Source: Anaerolineales bacterium | GTDB taxonomy: Bacteria; Chloroflexota; Anaerolineae; Anaerolineales; UBA4823 | NCBI GenBank assembly: GCA_020060465.1 | Contig: JAGVAD010000026.1 | Location: 62,001 to 126,000, forward strand | Direction of reading: 5' to 3' | Length of the DNA stretch: 64,000 nt | Part shown: positions 25,663-35,645 of the stretch, in pieces | Numbering within the stretch: position 1 is the stretch's first letter | Layout of the letters: each line of letters starts with the position of its first letter | Position numbers and translations under genes: made by a program | The notes under the pieces: model-generated | What the model was told of the DNA's origin: nothing | Databases searched by the model: none | The model's input: only the letters and a program-made list of their open reading frames with translations

Positions 25663-26510
25663 ATACCCAAACGCCTTTTATTCGCGTAAGCAATTTAAAC
25701 TACCAATATCCCGATGGCACGCATGCGCTTTGGGACATTAACCTGGAAATCTACGAAGGCGAGTTTATCGCTTTTATTGGGCAGAACGGTTCTGGCAAGA
25801 CAACGCTCTCCAAGTGTTTGAATGGCCTGTTCAAACCCACAAGCGGCGATGTGATCGTTGAAGATCTCAATTCCAAGACATCCTCAATTGTGCAGATGGT
25901 TCGTCGGGTGGGGTATGTATTCCAAAATCCCGACCATCAACTCTTCAATAACAACTGTTGGGATGAAATCGCTTATGGCCCGCGCAACATTCAGCTCCCC
26001 GAAGAGCAAGTGAAAGAGCGTGTGGAAGAAGCAGCTCAAGTGGTCGGCCTGCCAGAAAGATATTTCAGCGAGCACCCTTTCTTCCTCTCCAAAGGCTTGC
26101 GTCAGCGCGTGGCGATCGCCTCCATCTTGGCGCTGCGCCCCAAGCTAATCATCGTAGATGAACCTACCACGGGTCAGGATGCGCGCCAGTCTTTCGAAAT
26201 CATGGATTTCCTGAAAGACCTGAATGAGAACCATGGGCACATCATTGTAATCATCACCCATGATATGCCCATTGTAGCCGCTTACGCCCGACGGGTTGTG
26301 GCCATGGGCCAGGGGCGCATCCTGGCCGACGGACCTACAGCGGAAGTTTTCAAGCAAACCGAGCTGCTGGCGCAGACCTTCCTGGAACCGCCACAGATCA
26401 CTCAACTGGCACAGCGCGTCCAGGATTTAGGCTACGATCCCGGCACGCTGACCGTGGAGAGCATGGTGGCCCAGCATATCGCCTTACATGCCAGCCAAGA
26501 CAACCCATGA
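25659..26510 (+). CDS. ecfA: ECF transporter ATPase 2
   Basis: A 283-residue ABC ATPase. Walker A GQNGSGKTT, Q-loop FQNPDHQLF and Walker B LIIVDEPTTGQD are clear. The signature is LSKGLRQRVAIA rather than LSGGQ, an accepted variant in one of the two EcfA subunits. It pairs with the preceding ATPase to power the importer. The stop overlaps the ATG of the aldolase gene. Confidence 0.9.
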   Translation: MNTQTPFIRVSNLNYQYPDGTHALWDINLEIYEGEFIAFIGQNGSGKTTLSKCLNGLFKPTSGDVIVEDLNSKTSSIVQMVRRVGYVFQNPDHQLFNNNCWDEIAYGPRNIQLPEEQVKERVEEAAQVVGLPERYFSEHPFFLSKGLRQRVAIASILALRPKLIIVDEPTTGQDARQSFEIMDFLKDLNENHGHIIVIITHDMPIVAAYARRVVAMGQGRILADGPTAEVFKQTELLAQTFLEPPQITQLAQRVQDLGYDPGTLTVESMVAQHIALHASQDNP

Positions 26511-27292
26511 ACGCAACCGGATCTGAAAAAGCGCCTGCCGTCAATTTCCGCCAACGCCTGCTCGCTCAAACACCTTCGATTGGAGTCGTCGCTACGCTGG
26601 CAGACCCTTCAGTGGTCGAGATTCTTGTACAGGCGGGTTACGACTGGCTGTGGATTGACGCCGAGCACAGCCCGCTGAATCCGACCGACATCCAGAAGAT
26701 GGCTCAGGCAGCCAGTGGCTGTCCTTGCCTGGTGCGCGTTCCCGGCCTTGAAGAGGGCTGGGTGAAGAAAGTTCTGGATACCGGTGTAGACGGAATCATC
26801 TTCCCTTTGATCAATTCCGGCGAGGAAGCCAGGCGAGCAGTTGCATTATGCCGCTATCCACCGCTTGGCCGACGTAGCGTGGGAATAGGAAGGGCGCAGA
26901 GATATGGGCCTGGCTTCGAGGAGTATGTGGCACAAGCCAACGAGCAGGTGTGCGTCGTGGTTCAAATCGAACATATCGAAGGCGTGCAGCGAGTGACCGA
27001 AATCCTGGATTCGCCAGGGGTTGACGCGCTGCTGATTGGTCCTTACGATCTTTCCAACAGCATGGGCAAACCCGGGCAGGTGGAACACCCACAGGTGCAA
27101 GCCGCCATCGAAAGCGTTCGCCATGCATGCCTGGCATTTGATAAACCGCTGGGCGTCTTTACCACCTCAATTGATTACGCCCGCCGGGCGCTGAAAGACG
27201 GTTTTACGTTTGTCGCCGTGGGCGTAGATGTCATGTTGCTGGCCAACGCGGCGCGCCAGACCGTGCAACAAGTGAAGAGCGGCGGGGTATAA
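26507..27292 (+). CDS. HpcH/HpaI-type aldolase
   Basis: A 261-residue TIM-barrel protein of the class II pyruvate aldolase group. DWLWIDAEHSP (about 46-56), VQIEHIEGV and LLIGPYDLSNSMG hold the metal and catalytic residues. Relatives split 4-hydroxy-2-oxo acids such as HKHD, 2-dehydro-3-deoxyglucarate or macrophomate-type substrates. ATGA overlap with the ECF ATPase gene implies co-expression, perhaps because the transporter imports something related to its substrate (inference). Confidence 0.88.
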   Translation: MNATGSEKAPAVNFRQRLLAQTPSIGVVATLADPSVVEILVQAGYDWLWIDAEHSPLNPTDIQKMAQAASGCPCLVRVPGLEEGWVKKVLDTGVDGIIFPLINSGEEARRAVALCRYPPLGRRSVGIGRAQRYGPGFEEYVAQANEQVCVVVQIEHIEGVQRVTEILDSPGVDALLIGPYDLSNSMGKPGQVEHPQVQAAIESVRHACLAFDKPLGVFTTSIDYARRALKDGFTFVAVGVDVMLLANAARQTVQQVKSGGV

Positions 27293-27293
27293 T
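27288..27293 (+). promoter_or_regulatory. TATAAT box before the M20 peptidase gene
   Basis: GGGTATAAT spans the stop codon of the aldolase gene, and the ATG of the next gene lies seven bases after the box. This gives the peptidase gene its own, apparently leaderless promoter inside the operon. No -35 is seen. Confidence 0.6.
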
Positions 27294-27300
27294 ACAAACC

Positions 27301-28461
27301 ATGATGATTGACCGCGACTATCTGACAAAAACTCTGATTGAACTGGTTTCGATCAACTCCATTAACCCCTCTTTGGTAGCCGACGGCAACGGCGAGGCGG
27401 AAATTGGCGCTTATGCCGCGCAGGCGATGCAGGCTTTGGGGCTGGAGGTCTCGCTGGATGATGTTGCTCCGGGGCGTGTCAACGCGGTGGGCGTGCGCCG
27501 CGGCGCTGATGCTGGCGCCCCAACGCTGCTGTTGAACGCACATATGGACACTGTAGGGATCAATGGCATGGAGCGACCGTTTTCGCCCGAAATTCGCCAG
27601 GGACGGCTCTACGGGCGCGGCAGCCAGGATATGAAAGGCAGCATCGCCGCCATGTTATCTGCGGTGAAGGCACTGAATGAGGCGCATATCACGCTGGGAG
27701 GCGATTTAATCATCGCTCTGGTAGCCGATGAGGAATATGGCAGCCTGGGGATGGAGGATGTGGTGCGGCGCTATCGCGCCGATGCCGCCATCGTCACCGA
27801 ACCCACCGACCTGGAGTTAGCCCTAGCGCATCGCGGTTTTATTGGCTTTGAGGTGGAGACCATCGGGAAAGCCGCGCATGGCAGCCGTTACCAGGAAGGT
27901 ATAGACGCCATTCTGCACATGGGGCGTTTTCTGCAGGAACTGGCTGGGCTGGAACAAGAACTGCGTCAGCGCGATCCGCACCCGCTGGTGGGAACGCCTT
28001 CGTTGCACACCTCCATCATCCGCGGCGGCACAGAGATGAGCACCTACCCAGCGCTGTGCTACTTAATGATTGAACGACGCACCAACCCCGGCGAAACAGT
28101 CGCCCAGGCGGAAGGGGAAATTCAGGTGTTGCTGGATCGTTGCGCGAAGGAGGTCCCCGCCTTTCAAGGACGGTTGAGAACCTTCATGCATCGTCCACCC
28201 TTTGAGGTGTCATCCCAATCGGCGATTGCCCAGGTTGCGGCGCAGGTAATGCAGAAACATTTGCAACGCCCTATCCAGCCGCGCGGAGCTTCGTTTTGGA
28301 CCGACGCCGCCATCCTGGCGGAAGCTGGCGTCCCTTCGATCCTGCTGGGACCCATCGGTTACGGATTGCACTCGGCTGAAGAGTGGGTAGAGCTGGATTC
28401 CTGCGTCAAACTGGCGCATATCCTGGCCGACATCGCGGTCCAATTCTGCACCGTAGCCTGA
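27301..28461 (+). CDS. M20-family peptidase/deacylase (ArgE/DapE type)
   Basis: A 386-residue di-zinc hydrolase. NAHMDTVGI (about 79-87) contains the first metal His and Asp, GRGSQDMKGS the bridging Asp, and ADEEYGS (about 142-148) the catalytic Glu pair. A lid domain interrupts the catalytic domain near residues 180-290. Family members deacylate N-acyl amino acids or cleave dipeptides; the exact substrate is not readable. No ribosome site precedes the ATG, consistent with the nearby TATAAT box. Confidence 0.9.
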   Translation: MMIDRDYLTKTLIELVSINSINPSLVADGNGEAEIGAYAAQAMQALGLEVSLDDVAPGRVNAVGVRRGADAGAPTLLLNAHMDTVGINGMERPFSPEIRQGRLYGRGSQDMKGSIAAMLSAVKALNEAHITLGGDLIIALVADEEYGSLGMEDVVRRYRADAAIVTEPTDLELALAHRGFIGFEVETIGKAAHGSRYQEGIDAILHMGRFLQELAGLEQELRQRDPHPLVGTPSLHTSIIRGGTEMSTYPALCYLMIERRTNPGETVAQAEGEIQVLLDRCAKEVPAFQGRLRTFMHRPPFEVSSQSAIAQVAAQVMQKHLQRPIQPRGASFWTDAAILAEAGVPSILLGPIGYGLHSAEEWVELDSCVKLAHILADIAVQFCTVA

Positions 28462-28482
28462 TCCAATTGGGGAGCATCTGAA

Positions 28483-29175
28483 ATGTTCGACGTGATCGGC
28501 CTGGATGCCGACGATACACTGTGGGATAACGAACGGCTGTATATCGAAGCCAAAGAAAAATTCCTGGAGCTGCTATCAGAGTGCAGCGACGCCGAGACCT
28601 GCCTGCAGCGCCTGGATGAAATTGAAGCCCAAAACGTGCGCTACTATGGCTATGGCATCAAGAGTTTCATCCTCTCGATGATCGAAGCCGCCTTGCAGCT
28701 CACCGAAAGCCGTCTGGCCGCAGAAAAAGTCGCCGCCATTTTGGGGTTTGCGCGCCAAATGCTGGCAGCAGAAGTGCGGTTAATGGACGGCGTCGGCGAG
28801 ACGCTGGCGGCGCTGCACTCGCGTTACCCGCTGATGCTAATCACCAAAGGCGACCCATCGGAACAGCAGCGCAAGATTGACGATTCCGGTTTGGCGAGGT
28901 TTTTCCGCTGGGTAGAAATCGTCCCCGACAAGACCCCGACCACTTATCGCGCCATCCTGGAGCGCTATCAGCTTCGCCCGGAACGCTTTCTGATGGTGGG
29001 CAACTCGCTGCGCTCGGACATAATTCCGGTGCTGCAAATCGGCGGTAAAGCGGTGTTAATCCCCTACGCCAATACCTGGGCGCACGAGATGGATGTTAGC
29101 GACGACCATGATGGTCAGTATGTGATCCTGCCAGCGCTGAGCCATTTGCCCGCCTATCTCGAAAGAGTAGTGTGA
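28483..29175 (+). CDS. HAD-superfamily hydrolase
   Basis: A 230-residue phosphatase. Motif I GLDADDTLWDN (6-16) has the nucleophile Asp8 and acid Asp10; ITKGD is motif II, a Lys around residue 145 is motif III, and MVGNSLRSDI is motif IV. The helical cap is of the YjjG/haloacid dehalogenase type. GGGGAG eight bases upstream sets the start. It closes the block bracketed by the two inverted repeats. Confidence 0.88.
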   Translation: MFDVIGLDADDTLWDNERLYIEAKEKFLELLSECSDAETCLQRLDEIEAQNVRYYGYGIKSFILSMIEAALQLTESRLAAEKVAAILGFARQMLAAEVRLMDGVGETLAALHSRYPLMLITKGDPSEQQRKIDDSGLARFFRWVEIVPDKTPTTYRAILERYQLRPERFLMVGNSLRSDIIPVLQIGGKAVLIPYANTWAHEMDVSDDHDGQYVILPALSHLPAYLERVV

Positions 29176-29236
29176 GCAACGCCATCGAATAAGGCTCACT
29201 CGCCCACCCTGCTTTGGGAGCACTCAAAGATTGTTA

Positions 29237-29377
29237 CGTGCCGCGATGGCGGCGATTAGAAGTCGCCGCCTGAAGGTACATAAAATCGGCTACACCGACT
29301 CCAACCCGCTTCAAGCAGACTTCGTAACCTGAGGCGTCGGTTTCCAACCGATGCTGGGCGAGCTTTTGAGCGCCCAC
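29237..29377 (-). repeat. Interspersed ~145-nt repeat, copy 2 (inverted)
   Basis: Reverse complement of this segment aligns with 22699-22845. The hairpin GGCGGCGA/TCGCCGCC occupies the same place as the different but equally good hairpin of copy 1, and the AGTCGG/CCGA(C/T)T stem is also kept. It lies in the 254-base gap before the dinG-type gene. Confidence 0.75.
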
Positions 29378-29415
29378 CTTGCTTTCCTCAAGAGCCCGCT
29401 TTCGCGAACACAGGG

Positions 29416-29421
29416 TATAAT
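29416..29421 (+). promoter_or_regulatory. TATAAT box of the DinG-type gene
   Basis: GGGTATAAT with the ATG eight bases downstream, without a ribosome site between them. Same arrangement as at 27288 and 57099. Confidence 0.65.
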
Positions 29422-29429
29422 CTCCACTC

Positions 29430-32228
29430 ATGGAGACAATCGTCGCGCTGGACATCGAAACTACCGGCCTGGATCCCGAAAAAGAAGCCGTGATCGAGAT
29501 CGGCGCGGTGCGCTTTAAGGGCCACCGTGTGGAATCTGAATATCAAACCCTGCTACATCCCGGTCGGCGCATCCCGCCGTTTATCACCCAGTTGACCGGC
29601 ATCACCGACCAGATGGTGCTGCAAGCGCCCAGCCTTCAGCAAGTGCTGCCGGACCTGGTGCGGTTCGTGGGCAATGCGCCCATCCTGGGGCAAAACATCC
29701 GCTTCGATCTGTCTTTCTTTCGCAAATACGGCGTCTTCAAAAACCATACCACCCTGGATACCTATGAGATGGCGGCAGTGCTGATGCCCAACGCCGGACG
29801 TTATAACCTGGGGGCGCTGGCGCAGGCGCTGGGTGCGCCCTATCCGGCGACGCACCGCGCTCTGGATGATGCACGTGCCACACGCGGTGTCTTCCTGCGT
29901 TTGTTTGAAGAAGCCCTGTCTTTGCCTTTGCCCCTTTTAGTGGAAATCGTCAATCTGGCAGAGAACGTCGAATGGGGCGGCTATTGGCCCTTCCGCCTGG
30001 CGCTGCGCGAACGCTCACAGGAGATCCATTCAGCCCAGGCAGTACGTTTCACCATCCAGGGGCCGTTATTTGATGTCAATGGGCGCGGCCGAGGTGTCCT
30101 GCTACAACCCACAGACAAGCCGCGAATGTTGGATGTGGAGGAAACGGCTGCCATTCTCGAACCGGGCGGCGTGTTTGCACATCATTTTCCACAGTTTGAG
30201 TACCGCACCCATCAAGTTGCCATGCTGCGCGCGGTGACAGAAGCCTTGAACAAGGGGCGTCACCTGCTTGTCGAGGCTGGCACTGGTACCGGCAAGAGCA
30301 TGGCTTATTTGATCCCCGCTGCGCTGTGGAGCCTGCAAAACAACCAGCGCGTGGTGATTTCAACCAACACCATCAATCTGCAAGACCAACTGATCCATAA
30401 AGACATTCCCGATCTGTGCGAGGCGCTGGGCATTGACCTGCGGGCAGTGGTGCTGAAAGGGCGTTCTAATTACCTGTGCCCGCGACGGCTGGAAAGCTTC
30501 CGACGGCGCGGCCCAGAGAACGCTGATGAGATGCGCGTGTTAGGCAAAGTATTGACCTGGCTACAATACACTACCACCGGCGACCGGGCAGAGATCAACC
30601 TAAATGGACCGGTTGAGCGGCAAGTTTGGATGCGCATCTCGGCAGAAGACGAAGGCTGTACAACAGAGACCTGCCTCAAACGCACTGGCGGAGCGTGCCC
30701 CTTCTATCGCGTGCGGCAAGCGGCGCTTGGCGCACACATCCTGATCGTCAATCATGCATTGTTGCTGGCCGACGTTGCAATGAGCAATCGGGTGTTGCCG
30801 GAATATCAGTGCCTCATTGTGGATGAAGCTCATCACCTGGAAGATGCGACCACCAACGCCTTGAGTTTTCACATCAATTATGGGGAAGTCGAACGGTTAA
30901 TCAAGGCATTGGGCGGCCCCAATACAGGGTTGCTGGGCTGGTTGCTCAACGCCACGCAGAGCGTCTTGCAGCCAGGGGATTACGCCCAACTCAATCTGAT
31001 CGTGCAGCGGGTGACCGATCTGGCTTTTCGCTTCGAGAATCTCGCCCGCCAGTTCTTTATCAGCATCGAAAACTTCTTACATCAGCAGCGTGAAGGCGGT
31101 CCGATCGGGATGTATTCGCACCAGGAACGCATCGTGGACGCCACCCGCGCTCAACCCGCCTGGCAGGAGGTCGAGGCAGCCTGGGAAGAAGCTGAGAGGA
31201 CATTGAACCCGATGATGGAGCTGATCGGAAAACTGGCTCAGGAGTTGGCTGAAATTCAAGAATTTCTGGCGGAAAGCGACCAGGAATTGTACGGCAGCAT
31301 GGCGACGCATTATCGCCGCCTGATGGAATTCTCCGATCAGATGGACGCGCTGGTCTTCAAGCCCAGCCAGGATCAAATCTATTGGGCAGAGGCGCAGGCC
31401 AATGGCTTTCAGCCGTCTTTGCACGTTGCACCATTGCATATCGGCGCGCTGATGGAACGTTATATCTGGAATGAAAAATCCACGGTTGTTCTGACCTCCG
31501 CCACCCTGACCACTGCTGGAGAATTTGATTATTTGCGCGGGCGGTTGAATGCCGCTCACGCCGACGAACTGGCTTTAGGCTCGCCCTTTGATTACGAAAC
31601 CGCGGCATTGCTCTATCTGGTGAACGACATCCCTGAGCCAGGCGATCGTGCAGGTCATCAGCGCGCAGTGGAGACGGGTCTGATCCGGCTTTGCCGGGCG
31701 ACCGGAGGGCGAGCAATGGTGTTATTTACTTCTTACGATCAGCTTAAGCGCGTCTCCAGCGCCATCGCCCCCGTGCTGGCGCGGGATGAAATCATGGTGT
31801 ATGAACAAGGCGAGGGGGCTTCACCGCACACGTTGTTGGAAACCTTCCGCGCCACCGACCGTGCCGTCTTGCTGGGGACGCGCGCTTTTTGGGAGGGCGT
31901 GGACATACCGGGGGAGGCGCTCTCTGTGCTGGTCATTGTCAAGTTGCCTTTTGATGTGCCGTCGGATCCAATTGTTGCCGCCCGCGCCGAGACCTTTGAA
32001 GACCCCTTCAATCAATACTCGCTGCCCGAGGCCATTCTGCGTTTTCGCCAGGGGTTTGGACGTTTGATCCGCACACAATACGACCGCGGCGTGGTGGCTG
32101 TATTCGATAAGCGCATCTTGACCAAAAAATACGGACGCCTGTTCCTGGACTCTCTGCCTGCCTGCACAGTAAAAGTTGGTCCCCTGGCGGATTTACCCCA
32201 TGCCGCCAGGCAATGGTTGAACCTGTAA
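29430..32228 (+). CDS. dinG: DinG-type helicase with N-terminal DnaQ-like exonuclease domain
   Basis: A 932-residue protein of the Bacillus-type DinG layout. The exonuclease domain has ALDIETTGLDP (6-16, acidic metal ligands) and HRALDDARAT (about 145-154). The SF2 helicase part has Walker A EAGTGTGKSM (about 282-291), DEAH at about 464-467 and a C-terminal motif LGTRAFWEGVDIPGE. Four Cys, one in NYLCPRR and three in CTTETC/ACPFY, could hold an Fe-S cluster as in XPD/E. coli DinG. Likely role in repair of DNA or R-loops. The length equals that of B. subtilis DinG. Confidence 0.92.
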   Translation: METIVALDIETTGLDPEKEAVIEIGAVRFKGHRVESEYQTLLHPGRRIPPFITQLTGITDQMVLQAPSLQQVLPDLVRFVGNAPILGQNIRFDLSFFRKYGVFKNHTTLDTYEMAAVLMPNAGRYNLGALAQALGAPYPATHRALDDARATRGVFLRLFEEALSLPLPLLVEIVNLAENVEWGGYWPFRLALRERSQEIHSAQAVRFTIQGPLFDVNGRGRGVLLQPTDKPRMLDVEETAAILEPGGVFAHHFPQFEYRTHQVAMLRAVTEALNKGRHLLVEAGTGTGKSMAYLIPAALWSLQNNQRVVISTNTINLQDQLIHKDIPDLCEALGIDLRAVVLKGRSNYLCPRRLESFRRRGPENADEMRVLGKVLTWLQYTTTGDRAEINLNGPVERQVWMRISAEDEGCTTETCLKRTGGACPFYRVRQAALGAHILIVNHALLLADVAMSNRVLPEYQCLIVDEAHHLEDATTNALSFHINYGEVERLIKALGGPNTGLLGWLLNATQSVLQPGDYAQLNLIVQRVTDLAFRFENLARQFFISIENFLHQQREGGPIGMYSHQERIVDATRAQPAWQEVEAAWEEAERTLNPMMELIGKLAQELAEIQEFLAESDQELYGSMATHYRRLMEFSDQMDALVFKPSQDQIYWAEAQANGFQPSLHVAPLHIGALMERYIWNEKSTVVLTSATLTTAGEFDYLRGRLNAAHADELALGSPFDYETAALLYLVNDIPEPGDRAGHQRAVETGLIRLCRATGGRAMVLFTSYDQLKRVSSAIAPVLARDEIMVYEQGEGASPHTLLETFRATDRAVLLGTRAFWEGVDIPGEALSVLVIVKLPFDVPSDPIVAARAETFEDPFNQYSLPEAILRFRQGFGRLIRTQYDRGVVAVFDKRILTKKYGRLFLDSLPACTVKVGPLADLPHAARQWLNL

Positions 32229-32253
32229 GGGAGAAGTAACGTCTCCTCAGGTG

Positions 32254-33321
32254 TTAACGCGCCTGGATAATCACTGCGCCTACCGCCATGCTCAAATCCA
32301 ATTCGATTTTTTGCGAAGCCTGGTCATAAGACGGCGAGGTGTATTCCACACCGTCGCCATGATAATCATCCGGCAGGCGCAAGAACGCCAGCCCTCGGTC
32401 GCAGCGCAGGCGTATAGCCGCCTGTTTAGGAACGATGATCAGCATTTGCCCCACCGCGCCAGAGATTTTCACCGTAGCGTCCTCTCCAGCAGGCAGTACC
32501 ACCTTAAACTGCCCTGCCCCAAACTCTGCGTTAAGCGTCTGCAGCGCCAACCCACTGAGGTCCAGATCAACGTTTCCCGCGCCTTGCTGAATGTGCAAGA
32601 TTAACTCCGGCTGCGCTGGCAAGGCAAACTCCCACAGCCAATTGCCGCTCAAACCTGGAACAGCGACGAAGTTGCCTTGCAAACTCAGGTTATACACAGC
32701 CCGTTCGTCTTGCAACGAAAATTCCTCTTGTACCTCGAAGATGCTCGAGCGAGGAATAAAACCGTCAATTTGTGCTTCTGCACTTGACGCGGGGCGCACC
32801 CGTAAAGATGCGGCAGGGAGGTTCAGCGTCATCTCCAATTTTTCAGCGTTTGCCAGGTCATGCGCAATCGCCTGCCGCGCGGCTGGATTCAACCCACCGT
32901 TCAGGAAGCTCACCGCCATGATGAGCACAGCCAGCGTAACGATCACCCCAATCAGCGAGGTCAGCCAGGTGCGCCGACCGAAGACCCAATCGAAGCCCCA
33001 GGCGATTAGCAGAATCGGCCATAATGTGAAGAGTGCCTGCCAGACATCCACCTGAAGATAGCCAAAATTGCTGAGCAGAAAGACAATCCCCAAACCGATC
33101 AAAAACGACGGCCCGGCCACCCCGCTGCGATCCAAAATGCCATCCACGCCGAGCAAAATCAACAGGAACGGCCATAGCTTGAGCAGTATAGCGCCCACAC
33201 TTTCGCCCAACAAGCCCAGATTTTCCAGCAGCAAGACGATACCCAATGCAATCAAGAGGAGCGGGAAAAACAGGCTGCGCGGGGTACGTCTTCGCCCGGG
33301 CGATTTTAATTCACTCTGCAT
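32254..33321 (-). CDS. LiaF/DUF5668-like membrane protein with beta-rich C-terminal domain
   Basis: A 355-residue protein. Residues about 12-125 hold two to four helices with the repeating pattern LLLIALGIVLLLENLG and LWPFLLILLGVD, typical of DUF5668/LiaI. Residues about 150-355 are a beta-rich LiaF-C-type (toastrack) domain that would sit outside or inside the membrane. Related proteins sense envelope stress together with LiaRS, but no two-component genes are near. The ATG at 33321 follows GGGAG by nine bases. Confidence 0.75.
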   Translation of the reverse strand: MQSELKSPGRRRTPRSLFFPLLLIALGIVLLLENLGLLGESVGAILLKLWPFLLILLGVDGILDRSGVAGPSFLIGLGIVFLLSNFGYLQVDVWQALFTLWPILLIAWGFDWVFGRRTWLTSLIGVIVTLAVLIMAVSFLNGGLNPAARQAIAHDLANAEKLEMTLNLPAASLRVRPASSAEAQIDGFIPRSSIFEVQEEFSLQDERAVYNLSLQGNFVAVPGLSGNWLWEFALPAQPELILHIQQGAGNVDLDLSGLALQTLNAEFGAGQFKVVLPAGEDATVKISGAVGQMLIIVPKQAAIRLRCDRGLAFLRLPDDYHGDGVEYTSPSYDQASQKIELDLSMAVGAVIIQAR

Positions 33322-33408
33322 CGCTGCCACTCCCTTCCAACTACAGCTTTTATTATTTTTGCCGCGCATTGGTCTGCAGACCGAAAAGCGCGCAATAATT
33401 CCAGGCGT

Positions 33409-34044
33409 TCACCTGCTGCGAAAAGTGCGATAGATCAAGAACAAGCCAGCCAGAATGAGCGCCGCCGGCCAGATATAAGCGAGCATCTCCTCAGCAGCAG
33501 CTATAAATAACACGCCCATTGCCAACAGTATCGCCGCGGGTATCCACGCCCAGCGCAGTTCTCCCTGTGGGTTGGGCAACAATGCCACCAGCACGAAAGT
33601 AGCGCTAAGGCCGAGGAAGAAAACCCCAGGAGTCTCTAAACCAGGATTGATCTGCTCCAACGCGACCATGCTGGCCAGCGTGAACAGAACGCCAAAGGGG
33701 ATAACCGCCCACCAATGTTGGCGTTCCACCAGATAGATCAAGGCAAAGCTCAAACCAATGCCGCCCAAGACAAGGGAGCCTCCCCAACGATCCGCCAGGC
33801 GCGGCGCAAAGACCCCCAGCCCAATCACCAATGCGATGCTGACCAGAGTCAAACCAGGGATCAATGCCCACCAGTTGGTGCGATTTTGAATGAAAATGGA
33901 GAGAAAAATCGCTCCGCCCACTCCAATCAGGACCATCCAGAACAAATTCCCCGCCGGCAGAAGGCCCAAATTCTGAAGCAGGAACAAGACGCCAGCCAAT
34001 ATGAGCAAACTGCCCCACAATATTCTCGATTCAAGCCATCTCAT
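33409..34044 (-). CDS. Polytopic membrane protein with LiaI/DUF5668-like repeats
   Basis: A 211-residue protein with about eight short hydrophobic helices; [19 protein letters not shown] and similar segments recall the N-terminal half of the next (downstream) gene. GGAGG lies six bases before ATG 34044, which overlaps the pncB stop (ATGA). It has no soluble domain. Probably works with the LiaF-like protein encoded 87 bases further on (inference from shared fold and co-transcription). Confidence 0.7.
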   Translation of the reverse strand: MRWLESRILWGSLLILAGVLFLLQNLGLLPAGNLFWMVLIGVGGAIFLSIFIQNRTNWWALIPGLTLVSIALVIGLGVFAPRLADRWGGSLVLGGIGLSFALIYLVERQHWWAVIPFGVLFTLASMVALEQINPGLETPGVFFLGLSATFVLVALLPNPQGELRWAWIPAAILLAMGVLFIAAAEEMLAYIWPAALILAGLFLIYRTFRSR

Positions 34045-35600
34045 GGAACCCCTCCAGCATTGGATGTAGAACGGATCAATTCCTGCTTGAGTTCCCACAA
34101 CTTCTGGGTCAGCGAAACATGATAGATGTGCGGATACATGATGCGGCGCACGCCTGGGTCAAGCCGTTCGACATCTTCCTGGCGCAAAGCACGCATCGCT
34201 TCAATATCTGGCAGGTCATAGACCAGTTTGCCTTCACGCAGCACTTCCACCAACAAGGGCTCGATTTCCTGCACCTGATCCTTGTGCAACAGACGCGATT
34301 TGCTATGATCTGTGGGGTGGCGCAGGTGAATCGTCTCCCATTGACGAGGGTCTTCTCCGTATAACCCAATCAAATCTGCAGTCGCTTTGCCGCGCGCGTC
34401 ATACAGGCGCCAGACGCGTTTATCGCCTGGGTTAGGCGTTTTGGAGAGCGATTCGGAGATTTTAATCGCCGGTATCCAACGATCTCTCTCCTGCACCGCC
34501 ACCAGTTTATACACACCGCCCAGGGCAGGCTCGCCCCAAGAGGTAATCAGGCGCGTGCCAACCCCGTATACCAGGCGGCGGATCAATTTATCGGCGTCCA
34601 CTCCATAGCGCGGCGCTTCCTGGGTGATCTGTGTGATAATCTGCCAGATGACCAATTCATCCAGGTTGTTGGAGAGCACGATGGAGACATTTTCGAAGCC
34701 GGCTTCATCCAACATGCGCGCCGCCTGAATGCTCAAATACGCCAGATCGCCCGAGTCCAGGCGCACACCGACCGGTTTGTGCCCTTTTCGGCGCAGTTCT
34801 TCAAAGACACGGATCGCGTTGGGAACGCCGCTCTCTAACGTGTTCACCGTGTCCACCAGCAAGGTGCAATCATCTGGATAGATGTCAGCGTAGGCTCGAA
34901 AAGCATCCAGTTCGCTCATTCCCAGAGAGATAAACAACTGCACCATACTATGCGCATGAGTGCCTTTCGGTTCATAACCCAATACCGCAGAAACGCCCAC
35001 ATTAGAAGTGAAATCCGCGCCGCCGATCAATGCTGCCCGCGCTCCGGCGTTGGCGCCCTTACCGTGGCCGCGCCGCAGCCCAAACTCCAGCATGATTTGG
35101 CCGCGCCCGATCTCACGGATACGAGCAGCTTTCGTGGCGATCAACGTCTGGTGGTTAAGTTGGTTGAGCAAGGCAGTCTCCAATATCTGCGCCATTGCCA
35201 GAGGCCCGCGCACCACTGTCAACGGCACATTGGGATGCACCACCCGCCCCTCTGGAATCGCCCACAGGCTCAATCCTGAAAAGTCTCCGTTCTCTGCCAG
35301 CCAGGCCAGAAAATCCTCGGCGAACATCTGCTTGCCGGCGCGAGATTTCAAGCTGCGCAGGTATGAGATGTCTTCAGGACGAAAATGCGCCGAACGCATC
35401 CAATCCAGCAGCCACTCCAGTCCGGCGTTTATGCAGTAACCGGCTTTGTGGGCCCCGTAATCCGGGTAAGAACGGAAGAAATGATCAAATTGCACCCATT
35501 TATCTTGATAGCCCAGGCGGTAATATACCTGCGCCATAGTGATTTGATACATATCTGTGAACAAGATGCCCTCAGCGGTTTGTCGCTCTCGATCATCCAT
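34041..35600 (-). CDS. pncB: Nicotinate phosphoribosyltransferase
   Basis: A 519-residue enzyme forming nicotinate mononucleotide from nicotinate and PRPP in NAD salvage. Typical segments are [14 protein letters not shown] (14-27), [18 protein letters not shown] (about 175-192), the HAHSMVQ motif with the autophosphorylated His, and [11 protein letters not shown]. Longer than E. coli PncB (400 residues), matching the Gram-positive type. Downstream membrane-protein genes overlap it. Confidence 0.93.
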   Translation of the reverse strand: MDDRERQTAEGILFTDMYQITMAQVYYRLGYQDKWVQFDHFFRSYPDYGAHKAGYCINAGLEWLLDWMRSAHFRPEDISYLRSLKSRAGKQMFAEDFLAWLAENGDFSGLSLWAIPEGRVVHPNVPLTVVRGPLAMAQILETALLNQLNHQTLIATKAARIREIGRGQIMLEFGLRRGHGKGANAGARAALIGGADFTSNVGVSAVLGYEPKGTHAHSMVQLFISLGMSELDAFRAYADIYPDDCTLLVDTVNTLESGVPNAIRVFEELRRKGHKPVGVRLDSGDLAYLSIQAARMLDEAGFENVSIVLSNNLDELVIWQIITQITQEAPRYGVDADKLIRRLVYGVGTRLITSWGEPALGGVYKLVAVQERDRWIPAIKISESLSKTPNPGDKRVWRLYDARGKATADLIGLYGEDPRQWETIHLRHPTDHSKSRLLHKDQVQEIEPLLVEVLREGKLVYDLPDIEAMRALRQEDVERLDPGVRRIMYPHIYHVSLTQKLWELKQELIRSTSNAGGVP

Positions 35601-35645
35601 AATAGTCCGAACCTCGCCTTGATGGGTGTATTTTGTCTCAGCAGA

